The notes under the pieces: generated by a model | The model's database searches: none | Told to the model about the DNA's origin: nothing | Seen by the model: only the letters and a program-made list of their open reading frames with translations | Made by a program: the position numbers and the translations under genes | DNA from: Limnohabitans sp. DM1 | Lineage (GTDB): Bacteria; Pseudomonadota; Gammaproteobacteria; Burkholderiales; Burkholderiaceae_C | Direction: 5' to 3' | Assembly: GCF_001269385.1 (NCBI RefSeq) | Contig: NZ_CXOO01000014.1 | Coordinates: 186,171 to 250,170 of the forward strand | Length of the DNA stretch: 64,000 bases | Shown here: one piece after another, positions 8,802 to 17,638 of the stretch | How positions within the stretch are numbered: position 1 is the stretch's first letter | How the letters are laid out: each line of letters begins with the position of its first letter

Positions 8802-9752
8802 ATGGAGTGGCAAGGGCTTGGCCCATCCCCTGCGCAGGACTGGCCAGGCTACATCGGGCGCTTTGCCCCCTCGCCTACCGGCATGCTGCATGCGGGCTCC
8901 TTGGTGGCCGCTTTGGCCAGCTGGCTGGATGCACGCACCCATCAAGGCCAGTGGCGCGTTCGGATGGAAGATGTGGACACGCCGCGCTGCGTGCCCGGTA
9001 CAGACCTGGCCATCTTGCAGCAGCTGGCGCTTTGCCACTTGGTGCCCGATGGCCCCGTGCTTTGGCAAAGCCAGCGCGGCCAGGCCTACCAAACTGCGCT
9101 GGACACCTTGATCGCCCGAGGCTGGGCTTATCCCTGCGGGTGCTCACGCAAAGACATTGAATTGGCGCAAACACGATCCCTGCTGCGCCACCACGCAGCG
9201 GTGTACGCCGGCACCTGTCGCAGCGGCCTGGGTGGCAAAACCGCCCGGGCATGGCGACTGAACGTGCAGGCGGTTCAGGCTGCATTAAATCTTCCTCGCA
9301 TTACCTCATGGCACGACCGCAGACTCGGATGGCAGGAACAAGATGTGTTGGAGGCTGTGGGCGACTTCGTGCTGCGCCGCGCCGATGGTTTGTGGGCCTA
9401 CCAACTGGCCGTGGTGGTGGACGATGCCGCGCAAGGCATCAGCCATGTGGTGCGTGGGGAAGACCTGGCCGACAACACGGCGCGGCAAATGCTGCTGCAA
9501 AAAGCCTTGAATTTGCCCACGCCGCAATACCTGCACACCGCCTTGGTGCTGGGCGCCAACGGCGAAAAACTCAGCAAACAAAACGGTGCTCAGGCGCTGG
9601 ATTTGCAAGACCCACTGCATGCCCTGAGGCAGGCCGCGTCAGCCCTGAATTTGCCCGTGCGGGCAGATGTCACGGATATAGACGCCTCACTGGCGCATTG
9701 GACGGACCATTGGCGCGCTCAGTACGCGCCCAATACCCCGATCAAAGCTTGA
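8802..9752 (+). CDS. gluQ: Glutamyl-Q tRNA(Asp) synthetase
   Basis: A 316-residue paralogue of the glutamyl-tRNA synthetase catalytic core that lacks the anticodon-binding domain. It activates glutamate and attaches it to queuosine 34 of tRNA(Asp). The HIGH-like motif is in [10 protein letters not shown] (about 24-32), followed by MEDVDTPR and a zinc site (Cys near 112 and 114 in CGCSR, Cys near 138 after YAGT). The KMSKS equivalent is KLSKQNG (near 250). The length matches the YadB family. Its last 11 bases overlap the end of the convergent CBS gene. Confidence 0.93.
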   Translation: MEWQGLGPSPAQDWPGYIGRFAPSPTGMLHAGSLVAALASWLDARTHQGQWRVRMEDVDTPRCVPGTDLAILQQLALCHLVPDGPVLWQSQRGQAYQTALDTLIARGWAYPCGCSRKDIELAQTRSLLRHHAAVYAGTCRSGLGGKTARAWRLNVQAVQAALNLPRITSWHDRRLGWQEQDVLEAVGDFVLRRADGLWAYQLAVVVDDAAQGISHVVRGEDLADNTARQMLLQKALNLPTPQYLHTALVLGANGEKLSKQNGAQALDLQDPLHALRQAASALNLPVRADVTDIDASLAHWTDHWRAQYAPNTPIKA

Positions 9753-10206
9753 CGTCGGACTCTGCATCCTCTTGTGCTGGCCAGTCGCGGATATAGGCCT
9801 TGAGCATCTTGTTTTCGAAGTTCTGGCTGTCCACCACCGCTTTGGCCACGTCGTAAAAACTGATCACACCCATCAGCACACGGTTGTCCATGACGGGCAT
9901 GTAGCGCGCATGGTGCTCCAGCATCATGCGGCGCACATTGTCGAGGTCGGTCTCACCCGTGCAGGTCAGCGGTTGGGCATCCATGGCCTCGCGCACGGTG
10001 GTGTGGCCCACATGACCGCCGTTCTTGACGATTTGTTGAATCACTTCACGAAAAGTCAGCATGCCCACCAGATCGCCTTGGGCCATGACCACCAGTGAAC
10101 CGATGTCTTTTTCGGCCATGTCGTTCATGGCGCGGGACAGGGGTTCATCGGGGTGCACGGTGAACAGCGTGCCACCTTTGACGCGCAGGATGTCGTTGAC
10201 TTGCAT
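9742..10206 (-). CDS. Two-CBS-domain protein
   Basis: A 154-residue protein made almost entirely of two CBS domains (about 8-65 and 75-130; DIGSLVVM...GMLTFREVI and [10 protein letters not shown]...[10 protein letters not shown]). Stand-alone CBS pairs bind adenine nucleotides and act as energy sensors or as regulators of partner enzymes. The start at 10206 is supported by AAGGAG seven bases upstream. The frame is open further up but without a plausible start. No partner can be named from the context. Confidence 0.85.
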   Translation of the reverse strand: MQVNDILRVKGGTLFTVHPDEPLSRAMNDMAEKDIGSLVVMAQGDLVGMLTFREVIQQIVKNGGHVGHTTVREAMDAQPLTCTGETDLDNVRRMMLEHHARYMPVMDNRVLMGVISFYDVAKAVVDSQNFENKMLKAYIRDWPAQEDAESDVKL

Positions 10207-10238
10207 GGTGTGTCTCCTTAGGGTCGAGTGCAGTGTTA

Positions 10239-10251
10239 ATTGGTTTCCAAT
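10239..10251. promoter_or_regulatory. Small palindrome in the metY upstream region
   Basis: ATTGG-TTT-CCAAT is a perfect five-base inverted repeat in the 114-base divergent gap between the CBS gene and metY, directly followed by TATAGC, which could serve as a -10 element for metY. No riboswitch fold was recognised in this leader. It could be an operator for a methionine or sulfur regulator; this is weak evidence. Confidence 0.25.
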
Positions 10252-10320
10252 ATAGCCCACAATGAACCCTGACCGACAGCCCCAAAGCGGGTCAAACGCT
10301 TTCTTTTTTCGGAGACTCCC

Positions 10321-11622
10321 ATGGCTGGTTACAGCGATCCCGGTTTTGACACTTTGGCCCTGCACGCAGGCGCAGCCCCCGACCCGACCACCGGAGCACG
10401 GGCCGTGCCCATCCACTTGACCACCTCCTTTGTTTTCGAGTCGTCAGACCAAGCGGCAGCGCTGTTCAACTTGGAGCGCCCCGGCCACGTTTACAGCCGC
10501 ATCAGCAACCCCACCAACGCGGTGCTGGAGCAGCGCATTTCGGCTTTGGAGGGCGGCATCGGGGCCATCACCACTTCCAGCGGACAAGCGGCCTTGCACC
10601 TGGCCATTGCCACCCTCATGGGCGCGGGCTCACACATTGTGGCGTCGAGTGCTTTGTACGGCGGCTCACACAACTTGCTGCACTACACCCTGAGCCGCTT
10701 TGGCATCCGCACCACCTTTGTCAAACCCGGCGACTTGGACGAGTGGCGCGCCGCCGTGCAGCCCGACACCAAACTCTTTTTTGGCGAAACCGTGGGCAAC
10801 CCCGGCATGGACGTGCTGGACATCGAAGCGGTAAGCGCCATTGCGCACGAGGCGGGCGTGCCGCTGCTGGTCGACTCCACCCTCACCTCGCCCTGGCTCA
10901 TCAAGCCTTTTGACCACGGAGCTGATCTGATCTACCACTCGGCCACCAAATTTTTGGCCGGCCACGGCACGGTGGTGGGCGGCTTGGTGGTCGATGGCGG
11001 CAGTTTTGACTGGGACAAATCGGGCAAGTTTGCCGAGCTGAGCCAAGCCTATAAAGGCTTTCACAACATGGTGTTCAGCGAAGAAAGCACCGTGGGTGCC
11101 TTCTTGCTGCGGGCCCGGCGCGAGGGTCTGCGCGACTTTGGCGCCTGCATGAGCCCGCACACCGCCTGGCTGATTTTGCAAGGCATCGAAACCCTGCCGC
11201 TGCGCATGGCCCGCCACATGGAGAACACGGCCAAAGTGGTCGAGTTTTTGACCGCGCACCCGCTGGTCAGCCGCGTGGGCCACCCCTTGCTGGAGAGCCA
11301 CCCCTCGCACGCTTTGGCGCAAAAACTGTTGCCACGCGGCGCAGGCTCGGTGTTCAGCTTCGACATCCGGGGCTCGCGCGCCCAAGGTCAAAAGTTCATC
11401 GAAACCCTCAAGGTCTTCAGCCACCTGGCCAATGTGGGCGACTGCCGCAGCCTGGTGATCCACCCGGCCAGCACCACGCATTTCCGCATGACGGACGAGG
11501 CCCTGGCCGCTGGCGGCATCGGCCCCGGCACCATCCGGCTGTCGATTGGTCTGGAAGACCCGGCTGACCTGATCGACGACCTGAAAAAAGCCCTCAAAGC
11601 GGCCGAGAAAGCAGGAGCCTGA
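10321..11622 (+). CDS. metY: O-acetylhomoserine aminocarboxypropyltransferase / sulfhydrylase
   Basis: A 433-residue PLP enzyme of the Cys/Met metabolism family that makes homocysteine (or methionine) from O-acetylhomoserine and sulfide (or methanethiol). Visible motifs are the N-terminal LHAG and YSRISNPT, the phosphate-binding SSGQAALHLA, and the PLP lysine K210 in SATKFLAGHG. The C-terminal region (SLVIHPASTTHFRM, GTIRLSIGLEDPADLIDDL) is typical of MetY/MetZ. A GGAG lies six bases before the ATG. A MetZ-type O-succinylhomoserine sulfhydrylase is possible, but the length and AGYSDPGFDTLALHAG start favour MetY. It leads a four-gene operon. Confidence 0.9.
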   Translation: MAGYSDPGFDTLALHAGAAPDPTTGARAVPIHLTTSFVFESSDQAAALFNLERPGHVYSRISNPTNAVLEQRISALEGGIGAITTSSGQAALHLAIATLMGAGSHIVASSALYGGSHNLLHYTLSRFGIRTTFVKPGDLDEWRAAVQPDTKLFFGETVGNPGMDVLDIEAVSAIAHEAGVPLLVDSTLTSPWLIKPFDHGADLIYHSATKFLAGHGTVVGGLVVDGGSFDWDKSGKFAELSQAYKGFHNMVFSEESTVGAFLLRARREGLRDFGACMSPHTAWLILQGIETLPLRMARHMENTAKVVEFLTAHPLVSRVGHPLLESHPSHALAQKLLPRGAGSVFSFDIRGSRAQGQKFIETLKVFSHLANVGDCRSLVIHPASTTHFRMTDEALAAGGIGPGTIRLSIGLEDPADLIDDLKKALKAAEKAGA

Positions 11623-11624
11623 CC

Positions 11625-12443
11625 ATGAAAATCTCCGTTCAAGGCCACGACCTCTATGCCTACACTGGCGGCAAGCCCTTCAACCCCGCGCAGCCCACCG
11701 CCGTGTTCATCCACGGCGTGCTCAACGACCACAGCGTCTGGATCTTGCAAACCCGCTACATGGCCCACCACGGCTGGAACGTGCTGGCCATTGACCTGCC
11801 CGGGCACTGCAAAAGCGAAGGCACCCCACCGCAAAGCGTGGAAGAAGCGGCCGACACCGTCATCGCGCTGCTCGATGCGCTGAAGATAGAAAAAGCCGCG
11901 CTGATCGGCCACAGTTTTGGCTCCCTCATCGCCCTAGAAGCTTCGGCACGCGACGCGCAAGCCCAACCCGGGCGCGTGAGCCACCTGGTGATGGTGGGCA
12001 CGGCCTACCCGATGCGCGTGTCGCCCGCCCTGCTCGAGCTGTCGGTCAGCGCCCCCTTCAAAGCCATTGACATGGTCAACAGCTTCTCGCACTCCACGCT
12101 CGCCCCACCGCCATCGGCCTTGGGCCCCGGTACTTGGCTGTATGGCGGCAGCAAGGCGCTGATGCGCCGGGTGCTGGCCAGCAACACGCAGGTCAATGTG
12201 TTCCACACCGGCTTCAAGGCCTGCGACGATTACCGTGGCGCAGAAGCAGCCATGCCTCAAGTGGCCTGCCCCACCCTGTTTGTACTGGGCAACGCCGACC
12301 AGATGACACCACCCAAAGCGGCGCAAAGCCTGATCGACCAGTGCAAGGAGCCCAAAGTGGTGAAGCTGCCCGCCGGCCATTCGCTCATGACCGAAGCACC
12401 CGAGGGCGTGTTGCAGGCGCTCAAGGATTTTTTGAAACCATGA
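11625..12443 (+). CDS. Alpha/beta hydrolase
   Basis: A 272-residue alpha/beta hydrolase. It has an oxyanion-hole segment (FIHGVLNDHSVW), the nucleophile elbow GHSFGS with S97, a likely acid in LGNADQMTPP and the catalytic His in AGHSLMTEAP. It starts two bases after the metY stop, with AGGAG inside the metY end, so translation is coupled. An esterase or thioester hydrolase role is possible. A link to metY (for example ester turnover) or to the P450 is only a guess. Confidence 0.85.
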   Translation: MKISVQGHDLYAYTGGKPFNPAQPTAVFIHGVLNDHSVWILQTRYMAHHGWNVLAIDLPGHCKSEGTPPQSVEEAADTVIALLDALKIEKAALIGHSFGSLIALEASARDAQAQPGRVSHLVMVGTAYPMRVSPALLELSVSAPFKAIDMVNSFSHSTLAPPPSALGPGTWLYGGSKALMRRVLASNTQVNVFHTGFKACDDYRGAEAAMPQVACPTLFVLGNADQMTPPKAAQSLIDQCKEPKVVKLPAGHSLMTEAPEGVLQALKDFLKP

Positions 12444-12483
12444 GCTGGACGGCCACTCGCACACAGGGGTGCGCTCCAACAAG

Positions 12484-13812
12484 ATGAACACATTGACTGC
12501 CCACATCACCCCGCCCTTGTCGGCTGAGAGGGCCCGCGAGATGGCCCAAAGCCTTGACTTGCGGTCCTTGCCGCGCGACTTTCTGGACAACCCGTACCCG
12601 GTCTACGCCGCGCTGCGCGAGTCCGAGCCCTTCAAGCGCATGCCCGATGGCTCGTATTTCCTCACGCGCCACGCCGATCTGGTGGCGGTGTACCGCGACG
12701 CCAAGGTCTTCAGCTCTGACAAGCAAGTCGAGTTCGGTCCCAAATACAACCACGCGCCTTTCAACCAGCCGCCCTACGCCACAGCAAGCGGTGTCTCCCC
12801 GCTGTTCGAGCACCACACCAGCAGCCTGGTCTTCAACGACGCGCCTCTGCACACCCGGGTGCGCCGCCTGATCATGGGGGCGCTCACACGTCGCGCGATT
12901 GAAGCCATGGAGCCTGGCCTGGTGCTGCTGGTGGACAGCCTGCTGGACAAGATCGAGGCGAAGGGCGGCGGCGACCTGATTGAAGACTTTGCCTCGGCCA
13001 TTCCGGTCGAGATCATCGGCAACCTGCTGGGCGTGCCGCACGCCGAGCGCGAACCACTGCGCGGCTGGTCGCTGGCCATTTTGGGGGCGCTGGAGCCCGC
13101 CCTGAGCCCTGAGCAGGAAGCGCTGGGCCACCGCAGCGTGAGCGAGTTTCTGGCCTATCTGCGCCAGTTGGTGGCGGATCGCCGATTGCATCCAGGCGAC
13201 CCGGAGCACGACGTGCTGACCCGCTTGATCCAGGGTGAGGAAAATGGCGAAGCCCTCAGCGAAGTCGAGCTGCTGCAAAACTGCGTGTTCCTGCTCAACG
13301 CCGGGCACGAGACCACCACCAACCTGATTGGCAACGCGCTCATCAGCCTGCAGGAATGGCCCAAGCAGCGAGAACAACTCAAAGCCGACCTGAAACAAGC
13401 GGCCGGTGACGAAGAACGGGAACTGGTAATGGGCCTGGCCGTCGACGAATTTTTGCGCTTCGAATCGTCCAACCAACTGAGCAACCGCCGCGCGGTTCAG
13501 GCCACACAGGTCAACGGCGTCGACTTGCCCGCAGGCGCACTGGTCACGCTGTGCATTGGCGCAGCCAACCGCGACCCTGCGGTGTACGAGAACCCCGAAC
13601 AGCTTGACCTGCGCCGCACCGGCAACAAGCACCTGGCTTTTGGCTTTGGGGTGCACCAGTGCGCGGGCCTGAGCCTGGCACGTTTGGAAGGCCGCGTGGC
13701 CATCGGGCGGTTTTTACAGCGCTTCCCCGATTACCAACTCACGCAAGCACCTGTGCGTGGTGGCCGGGCCCGGTTTCGCGGCTTTTTGCACGCGCCGTTT
13801 TCAATCCCATGA
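12484..13812 (+). CDS. Cytochrome P450 (soluble bacterial class I type)
   Basis: About 442 residues from the ATG at 12484; a GTG at 12469 is an alternative start. The oxygen-activation helix is AGHETTTNLIG, the K-helix E-x-x-R is in DEFLRFES, and the haem loop is FGFGVHQCAGLSLAR with C393 as the haem ligand. There is no signal peptide, so it is cytosolic and would need ferredoxin and ferredoxin reductase partners, which are not nearby. It resembles the broad CYP107/CYP109-like bacterial group. The substrate is unknown; its operon partner is Mpo1-like, which hints at lipid chemistry. Confidence 0.93.
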   Translation: MNTLTAHITPPLSAERAREMAQSLDLRSLPRDFLDNPYPVYAALRESEPFKRMPDGSYFLTRHADLVAVYRDAKVFSSDKQVEFGPKYNHAPFNQPPYATASGVSPLFEHHTSSLVFNDAPLHTRVRRLIMGALTRRAIEAMEPGLVLLVDSLLDKIEAKGGGDLIEDFASAIPVEIIGNLLGVPHAEREPLRGWSLAILGALEPALSPEQEALGHRSVSEFLAYLRQLVADRRLHPGDPEHDVLTRLIQGEENGEALSEVELLQNCVFLLNAGHETTTNLIGNALISLQEWPKQREQLKADLKQAAGDEERELVMGLAVDEFLRFESSNQLSNRRAVQATQVNGVDLPAGALVTLCIGAANRDPAVYENPEQLDLRRTGNKHLAFGFGVHQCAGLSLARLEGRVAIGRFLQRFPDYQLTQAPVRGGRARFRGFLHAPFSIP

Positions 13813-13830
13813 CACCCCAGGAGACACACC

Positions 13831-14154
13831 ATGAACCCCGCTGAAACACCTGCGCCCCGGCACGCCAGTTTTGCCGAGTTCTACCCCTTCTATTTGAGCG
13901 AGCACAGCGACCGCACTTGCCGCCGCATGCATTTTGTGGGCAGTACGCTGAGCCTGATGTGTCTGGCCATGTTGGCCGTGACCGGCAAACCGCAGTACTT
14001 TTTGTATGCCCTGCTGTGTGGTTACGGCTGCGCCTGGATCGGGCATTTTGTGTTCGAGAAAAACAAACCCGCCAGCTTCAAGCGCCCGCTCTACAGCTTC
14101 ATGGGCGACTGGGTGATGTACCGCGACATGTGGCGCGGGCGAGTGAGTTTTTGA
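13831..14154 (+). CDS. DUF962 / Mpo1-like membrane protein
   Basis: A 107-residue protein with two hydrophobic segments and the conserved histidine pattern of the DUF962 (Mpo1/YGL010w) family: FYLSEHSD, RRMHFVG, IGHFVFEKNKPA and FMGDWVMYRDM. In yeast, Mpo1 is an Fe2+-dependent dioxygenase that shortens 2-hydroxy fatty acids. The bacterial members are uncharacterised. It sits 18 bases after the P450 and closes the operon. Confidence 0.88.
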   Translation: MNPAETPAPRHASFAEFYPFYLSEHSDRTCRRMHFVGSTLSLMCLAMLAVTGKPQYFLYALLCGYGCAWIGHFVFEKNKPASFKRPLYSFMGDWVMYRDMWRGRVSF

Positions 14155-14167
14155 AGATTTGACCGCC

Positions 14168-14231
14168 TCGTCCTGATCGGGGGTCCATGCCTTCGTTGGT
14201 GATGGATACCCGGTCAAGCCGGGTAGGACGA
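14168..14231. repeat. Palindromic intergenic element, family D
   Basis: Outer arms TCGTCCT (14168-14174) and AGGACGA (14225-14231) enclose an inner hairpin TACCCGG-TCAAG-CCGGGTA (14207-14225). It lies between the convergent DUF962 and YihY genes and may double as a transcription barrier. Elements with the GATACCCGGTCAAGCCGGGTA core are familiar dispersed repeats in proteobacterial genomes. Confidence 0.7.
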
Positions 14232-14247
14232 AAGCGTCATGAAGGCA

Positions 14248-15498
14248 TCAGGCGTTAGGTTTGGGCAACAGCTGTGCCACCTCAATCCGATCGAGCCCAG
14301 ACTGCGACCAAACCGGATCTTCCTCACCGGTCCGCGACACCAAAAGCCGGTCGGCCAAGGGCCCTACACGCACTTGGGCAGGGTCAATCAACAAGACTTG
14401 CCGGGCTTGGACCAAGTCGTTTTGCTCGGTCAGGCGGCCCACCCAATCCAGGTTTTGCAAGACTTCCAGCACCTGCCGCAGTTCACGCGTCTCCACCCGC
14501 AGACGCACGGCCAGCTCATCGGTGCTCAAACCCCGCAGCTCTGACGCCTTGGCAGCGTTCAACTCGGCCAAGACCTCGAGCGCCAGTCTGAAGGACCAGC
14601 CCGCGCCCTCTGGTTTGCGCCAGGATTGACGGCCCAACTCGGGTAAGCTGGCGGCCAGCACCGCGCCCAGCAGCACCAGCAGCCAGGTCACGTAAATCCA
14701 GACCAACAAAATGGGCAGCGCAGCAAATGCGCCGTAAATCAGCGAATAGGTGGGCACCTGCAGCAGGTAAATGGCCATGCCTTTTTTGGCCAACTCCAAG
14801 GCCCCCGCCACCAAAAACCCCGCCGTGATGGCATGGCGCCAGCGCACGCGGGTGTAGGGCACATAAAAATACAAACCACTCACGCAGGCCGTGAGCAGCA
14901 AAAACTCAAAACTGTCGAGCAACCACCGGATGGAACCCGGCAAGGCATCCACCACATCCCGCGAGGCGGTGACCACATACGAGGTGATGGCCAGGCTGGC
15001 CCCCAAAAACAAAGGCCCCAAGGTGATGGCAGACCAATACAACAAGACCCGTTGCGCGAAAGGCCGCTGCCGCTGCAAGCCCCAAATCTGGCCCAAGGTG
15101 CGCTCGATCGTGACCATCAAAAACACGGCCGACATCAACACGGCCACCAAACCCACCGACCCCAGGCGGCTGGCTTTGCGCGAAAACTGCGTCAAATAGC
15201 TCAGCACCTGGCGGGCAATGCTCTCGGGCACCAGGCTCTCGATCAGCCAGCGCTGAATCGTGTCCTGGAACTTGCCAAACACCGGAAACGCCGCAAATAC
15301 GGCCAGGCCCACCGCAAACAAGGGCACCAAAGCCAGCACGGTGGTGAAGGTGAGCGAGCTGGCGCTCACGCCCAGGCGGGCATCGCGAAAGCGTTCGGCC
15401 AGAACGCTGGCCATCTGACGCCATGGGAAAACCAACAGCTCTTGCCACCAAAGGGCGGCATGGGCTCTTAATGAGAGATTGGACAAAGAGGAAGGCAT
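14248..15498 (-). CDS. YihY/UPF0761 family inner membrane protein
   Basis: A 416-residue protein with a YihY domain of about six membrane segments (about 35-275; LTFTTVLALVPLFAV, SVGLVAVLMSAVFLMV, YWSAITLGPLFLGASL, FLLLTACVSGLYFYVPY, LILVWIYVTWLLVLLGAVL) and a cytosolic C-terminal tail of about 120 residues containing a winged-helix-like stretch. The family was once called ribonuclease BN but is now regarded as membrane proteins of unknown function. The start at 15498 (MPSSLSNLS) fits the family; the frame stays open far upstream only because it lies antisense to GC-rich genes. It is transcribed divergently from the DUF2069 gene. Confidence 0.88.
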   Translation of the reverse strand: MPSSLSNLSLRAHAALWWQELLVFPWRQMASVLAERFRDARLGVSASSLTFTTVLALVPLFAVGLAVFAAFPVFGKFQDTIQRWLIESLVPESIARQVLSYLTQFSRKASRLGSVGLVAVLMSAVFLMVTIERTLGQIWGLQRQRPFAQRVLLYWSAITLGPLFLGASLAITSYVVTASRDVVDALPGSIRWLLDSFEFLLLTACVSGLYFYVPYTRVRWRHAITAGFLVAGALELAKKGMAIYLLQVPTYSLIYGAFAALPILLVWIYVTWLLVLLGAVLAASLPELGRQSWRKPEGAGWSFRLALEVLAELNAAKASELRGLSTDELAVRLRVETRELRQVLEVLQNLDWVGRLTEQNDLVQARQVLLIDPAQVRVGPLADRLLVSRTGEEDPVWSQSGLDRIEVAQLLPKPNA

Positions 15499-15519
15499 GC
15501 CCGGTATGATGCCACCGCA

Positions 15520-15927
15520 ATGAACACCAACACAGAAAACAACCCCGCTGGCGTCGATTTCACCCGCTGGATGGCCGTGAGCAGCCTGCTCGGCCTCATT
15601 CTTCTGGGCTTGGCTTGGGAGCTTTGGCTGGCGCCCTTGCGCCCGGGCGGCTCCTGGTGGGCCATCAAGGTCTTGCCGCTGTGCATTCCGCTGGCGGGCC
15701 TGCTCAAAAACCGCATGTACACCTACCGCTGGGTCAGCATGCTGGTATGGCTTTACTTCATTGAAGGCGTGGTGCGTGCCTGGGGTGACGCCTGGCCTGC
15801 GAATGCTCTGGCGGGCATTCAAACCCTGCTGTGCATCACCTTGTTTGTGGCCTGCGCCTTGCATGTGCGCATCCGCTTCAAAGCGGCCAAGGCCACTGGT
15901 AACTTTGTACCCGTCCCCCGCGATTGA
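15520..15927 (+). CDS. DUF2069 integral membrane protein
   Basis: A 135-residue protein with four predicted membrane helices (about 18-35, 47-62, 70-88, 95-115) matching the DUF2069 family. In many related genomes it sits next to yihY and the quinone reductase wrbA; here wrbA is absent between them. Function unknown. Confidence 0.85.
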   Translation: MNTNTENNPAGVDFTRWMAVSSLLGLILLGLAWELWLAPLRPGGSWWAIKVLPLCIPLAGLLKNRMYTYRWVSMLVWLYFIEGVVRAWGDAWPANALAGIQTLLCITLFVACALHVRIRFKAAKATGNFVPVPRD

Positions 15928-15981
15928 ACAGGCTTGCCGCCAACATCCAGACTGCATTTTGGCCATTGAGACAACACCGCC

Positions 15982-17412
15982 ATGACACCTCTTTTGCTCG
16001 ACCAACTGCGCCACATTTGCGGCCCTGCCAATGTGCTCACCCACGATGCCCCTGCCACTGACTTGAGCCCTTGGGAACAAGACTGGCGCAAACGCGTGAC
16101 CGGCCGGGCCTTGGCGGTGGTGCGTCCGGGCAACACAGCTGAAGTGGCCGCCGTGGTCAAAGCCTGCGCCGCAACGGGCACAGCCATCGTGCCGCAAGGC
16201 GGCAACACCGGCCTGGTGGTGGGCGGCGTGCCCGACAACTCCGGCACGCAAATCTTGCTGAGCCTGACGCGCATGAACGCCGTGCGGGCCGTCGACCCGG
16301 CCAACCTCACCATCACGGTGGAAGCCGGTTGCGTGCTGCAAAACCTGCAGGCCGCCGCAGAAAACGCAGGCTTTCTGTTCCCCCTGAGCCTGGGTGCCGA
16401 AGGCAGCTGCACCATTGGCGGGAATCTGGGCACCAACGCAGGCGGTACACAGGTGGTGCGCTATGGCAACACCCGCGAGCTGTGCCTGGGCCTGGAAGTC
16501 GTCACCGCGCAAGGCGACATCTGGCACGGCTTGAGCGGCCTGCGCAAAGACAACACGGGTTATGACCTGCGCAACCTGATGATCGGCAGCGAAGGCACGC
16601 TGGGCATCATCACCGCCGCCACCATGAAGCTTTATCCCCAACCCGCCGCACAGCTGACCGCCTGGGCCGCCGTGCCGAGCATGGAAGCAGCCGTGCAACT
16701 GCTGGGCCTGGCCCACCAGCGCCTGGGCCCGGGCCTGACGGGGTTTGAGGTCATGGGCCAGTTTGCGCTGAGCTTGGTGGACAAACACTACCCGCAACTG
16801 CGTGTGCCGCTGTGGCAGGACACCCCCTGGTGTGTGCTGCTGGAAAACTCCGACAGCGAAAACGAACAGCATGCTCGCAGCCAATTTGAAGGCCTGCTCG
16901 AAGCGGCCATGGACAGCGGCTGCGTGAGCGACGCCGTGGTGGCCGAAAACCTGAGCCAAGCCAAAGGCCTGTGGCACATCCGGGAGACCATCACTTTGGC
17001 CCAAGCGCAAGAGGGCCTCAACATCAAACACGACATCAGCATCCCGGTCTCGCGCATCCCGGACTTTGTGGCCGAGACCGACGCCCTGCTGGCCCGCGAA
17101 GTGCCCGGCGTGCGCATGGTCGACTTCGGGCACCTGGGCGACGGCAACCTGCACTACAACGTGCAGGCGCCCGAGGGCGTGGACGGCAAAGCCTTTCTGC
17201 GCGAGAACGAAGACAAGGTCAACACGCTGGTGTTTGACCAGGTCAAACGCTTTGACGGCTCCATCAGCGCCGAGCACGGCGTGGGCGAACTCAAAGCGGG
17301 CAAACTGCCGCTCTACAAAGACCCCACGGCGCTGGCCATGATGCGGGCCGTCAAGCAGGCGCTGGACCCGCAGAATTTGCTCAACCCGGGGCGCGTCCTG
17401 CCCCTGCCCTGA
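15982..17412 (+). CDS. FAD-linked 2-hydroxyacid oxidoreductase (D-2-hydroxyglutarate/D-lactate dehydrogenase type)
   Basis: A 476-residue protein with an N-terminal FAD-binding-4 domain (VPQGGNTGLVVGG, then GSCTIGGNLGTNAGG, GSEGTLGIIT) and a C-terminal FAD-oxidase-C domain with the metal/substrate motif (VDFGHLGDGNLHYN, SAEHGVGELK). This arrangement is shared by D-lactate, D-2-hydroxyglutarate and glycolate (GlcD) dehydrogenases, which pass electrons to quinone or an ETF. The length and single-gene setting argue against a GlcDEF complex. The exact substrate cannot be set from sequence. Confidence 0.88.
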   Translation: MTPLLLDQLRHICGPANVLTHDAPATDLSPWEQDWRKRVTGRALAVVRPGNTAEVAAVVKACAATGTAIVPQGGNTGLVVGGVPDNSGTQILLSLTRMNAVRAVDPANLTITVEAGCVLQNLQAAAENAGFLFPLSLGAEGSCTIGGNLGTNAGGTQVVRYGNTRELCLGLEVVTAQGDIWHGLSGLRKDNTGYDLRNLMIGSEGTLGIITAATMKLYPQPAAQLTAWAAVPSMEAAVQLLGLAHQRLGPGLTGFEVMGQFALSLVDKHYPQLRVPLWQDTPWCVLLENSDSENEQHARSQFEGLLEAAMDSGCVSDAVVAENLSQAKGLWHIRETITLAQAQEGLNIKHDISIPVSRIPDFVAETDALLAREVPGVRMVDFGHLGDGNLHYNVQAPEGVDGKAFLRENEDKVNTLVFDQVKRFDGSISAEHGVGELKAGKLPLYKDPTALAMMRAVKQALDPQNLLNPGRVLPLP

Positions 17413-17466
17413 GGCTTGTTGAGCCGGCACGCTGACGTTTGAAATGTCTGATAAATGTCATCTCGC

Positions 17467-17583
17467 AGGTCGGCACTCGCGGAGTCCGACATGATGGGTT
17501 TTGGCACAGGCCCATGTCGGGGTCTTCGACCGCCGACCTACAACATCTTTGAGCATTGAAAACTTCACAGGGCCGGATCAATA
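17467..17583. repeat. Dispersed palindromic element, family A, copy 1
   Basis: It begins AGGTCGGCACTCGCGGAGTC, contains the mirrored pieces CCGACATG and CATGTCGG, and ends with GCCGACCTAC and a tail (TTGAGCATTG, then GGGCCGGATCAATAA). It fills the gap between two convergent genes. A copy in the opposite orientation at 25500-25610 matches it almost base for base. Confidence 0.8.
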
Positions 17584-17638
17584 AAGGCTGCCATCCGCTG
17601 CGCTTCATGGGCGCTGGCGTCACGGCTCAGGCCGTTAT

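Noticed and set aside
10207-10320. S-adenosylmethionine riboswitch before metY
   Set aside because: The leader is only about 110 bases and I could not build the paired elements of any SAM riboswitch class; only a small palindrome is visible.
15499-17430. Minus-strand open frame continuing the YihY frame upstream to a 1060-residue protein
   Set aside because: It lies antisense to the well-supported DUF2069 and FAD-oxidase genes and its translation is His/Gln/Ala-rich low-complexity text with no family features. YihY starts at 15498.
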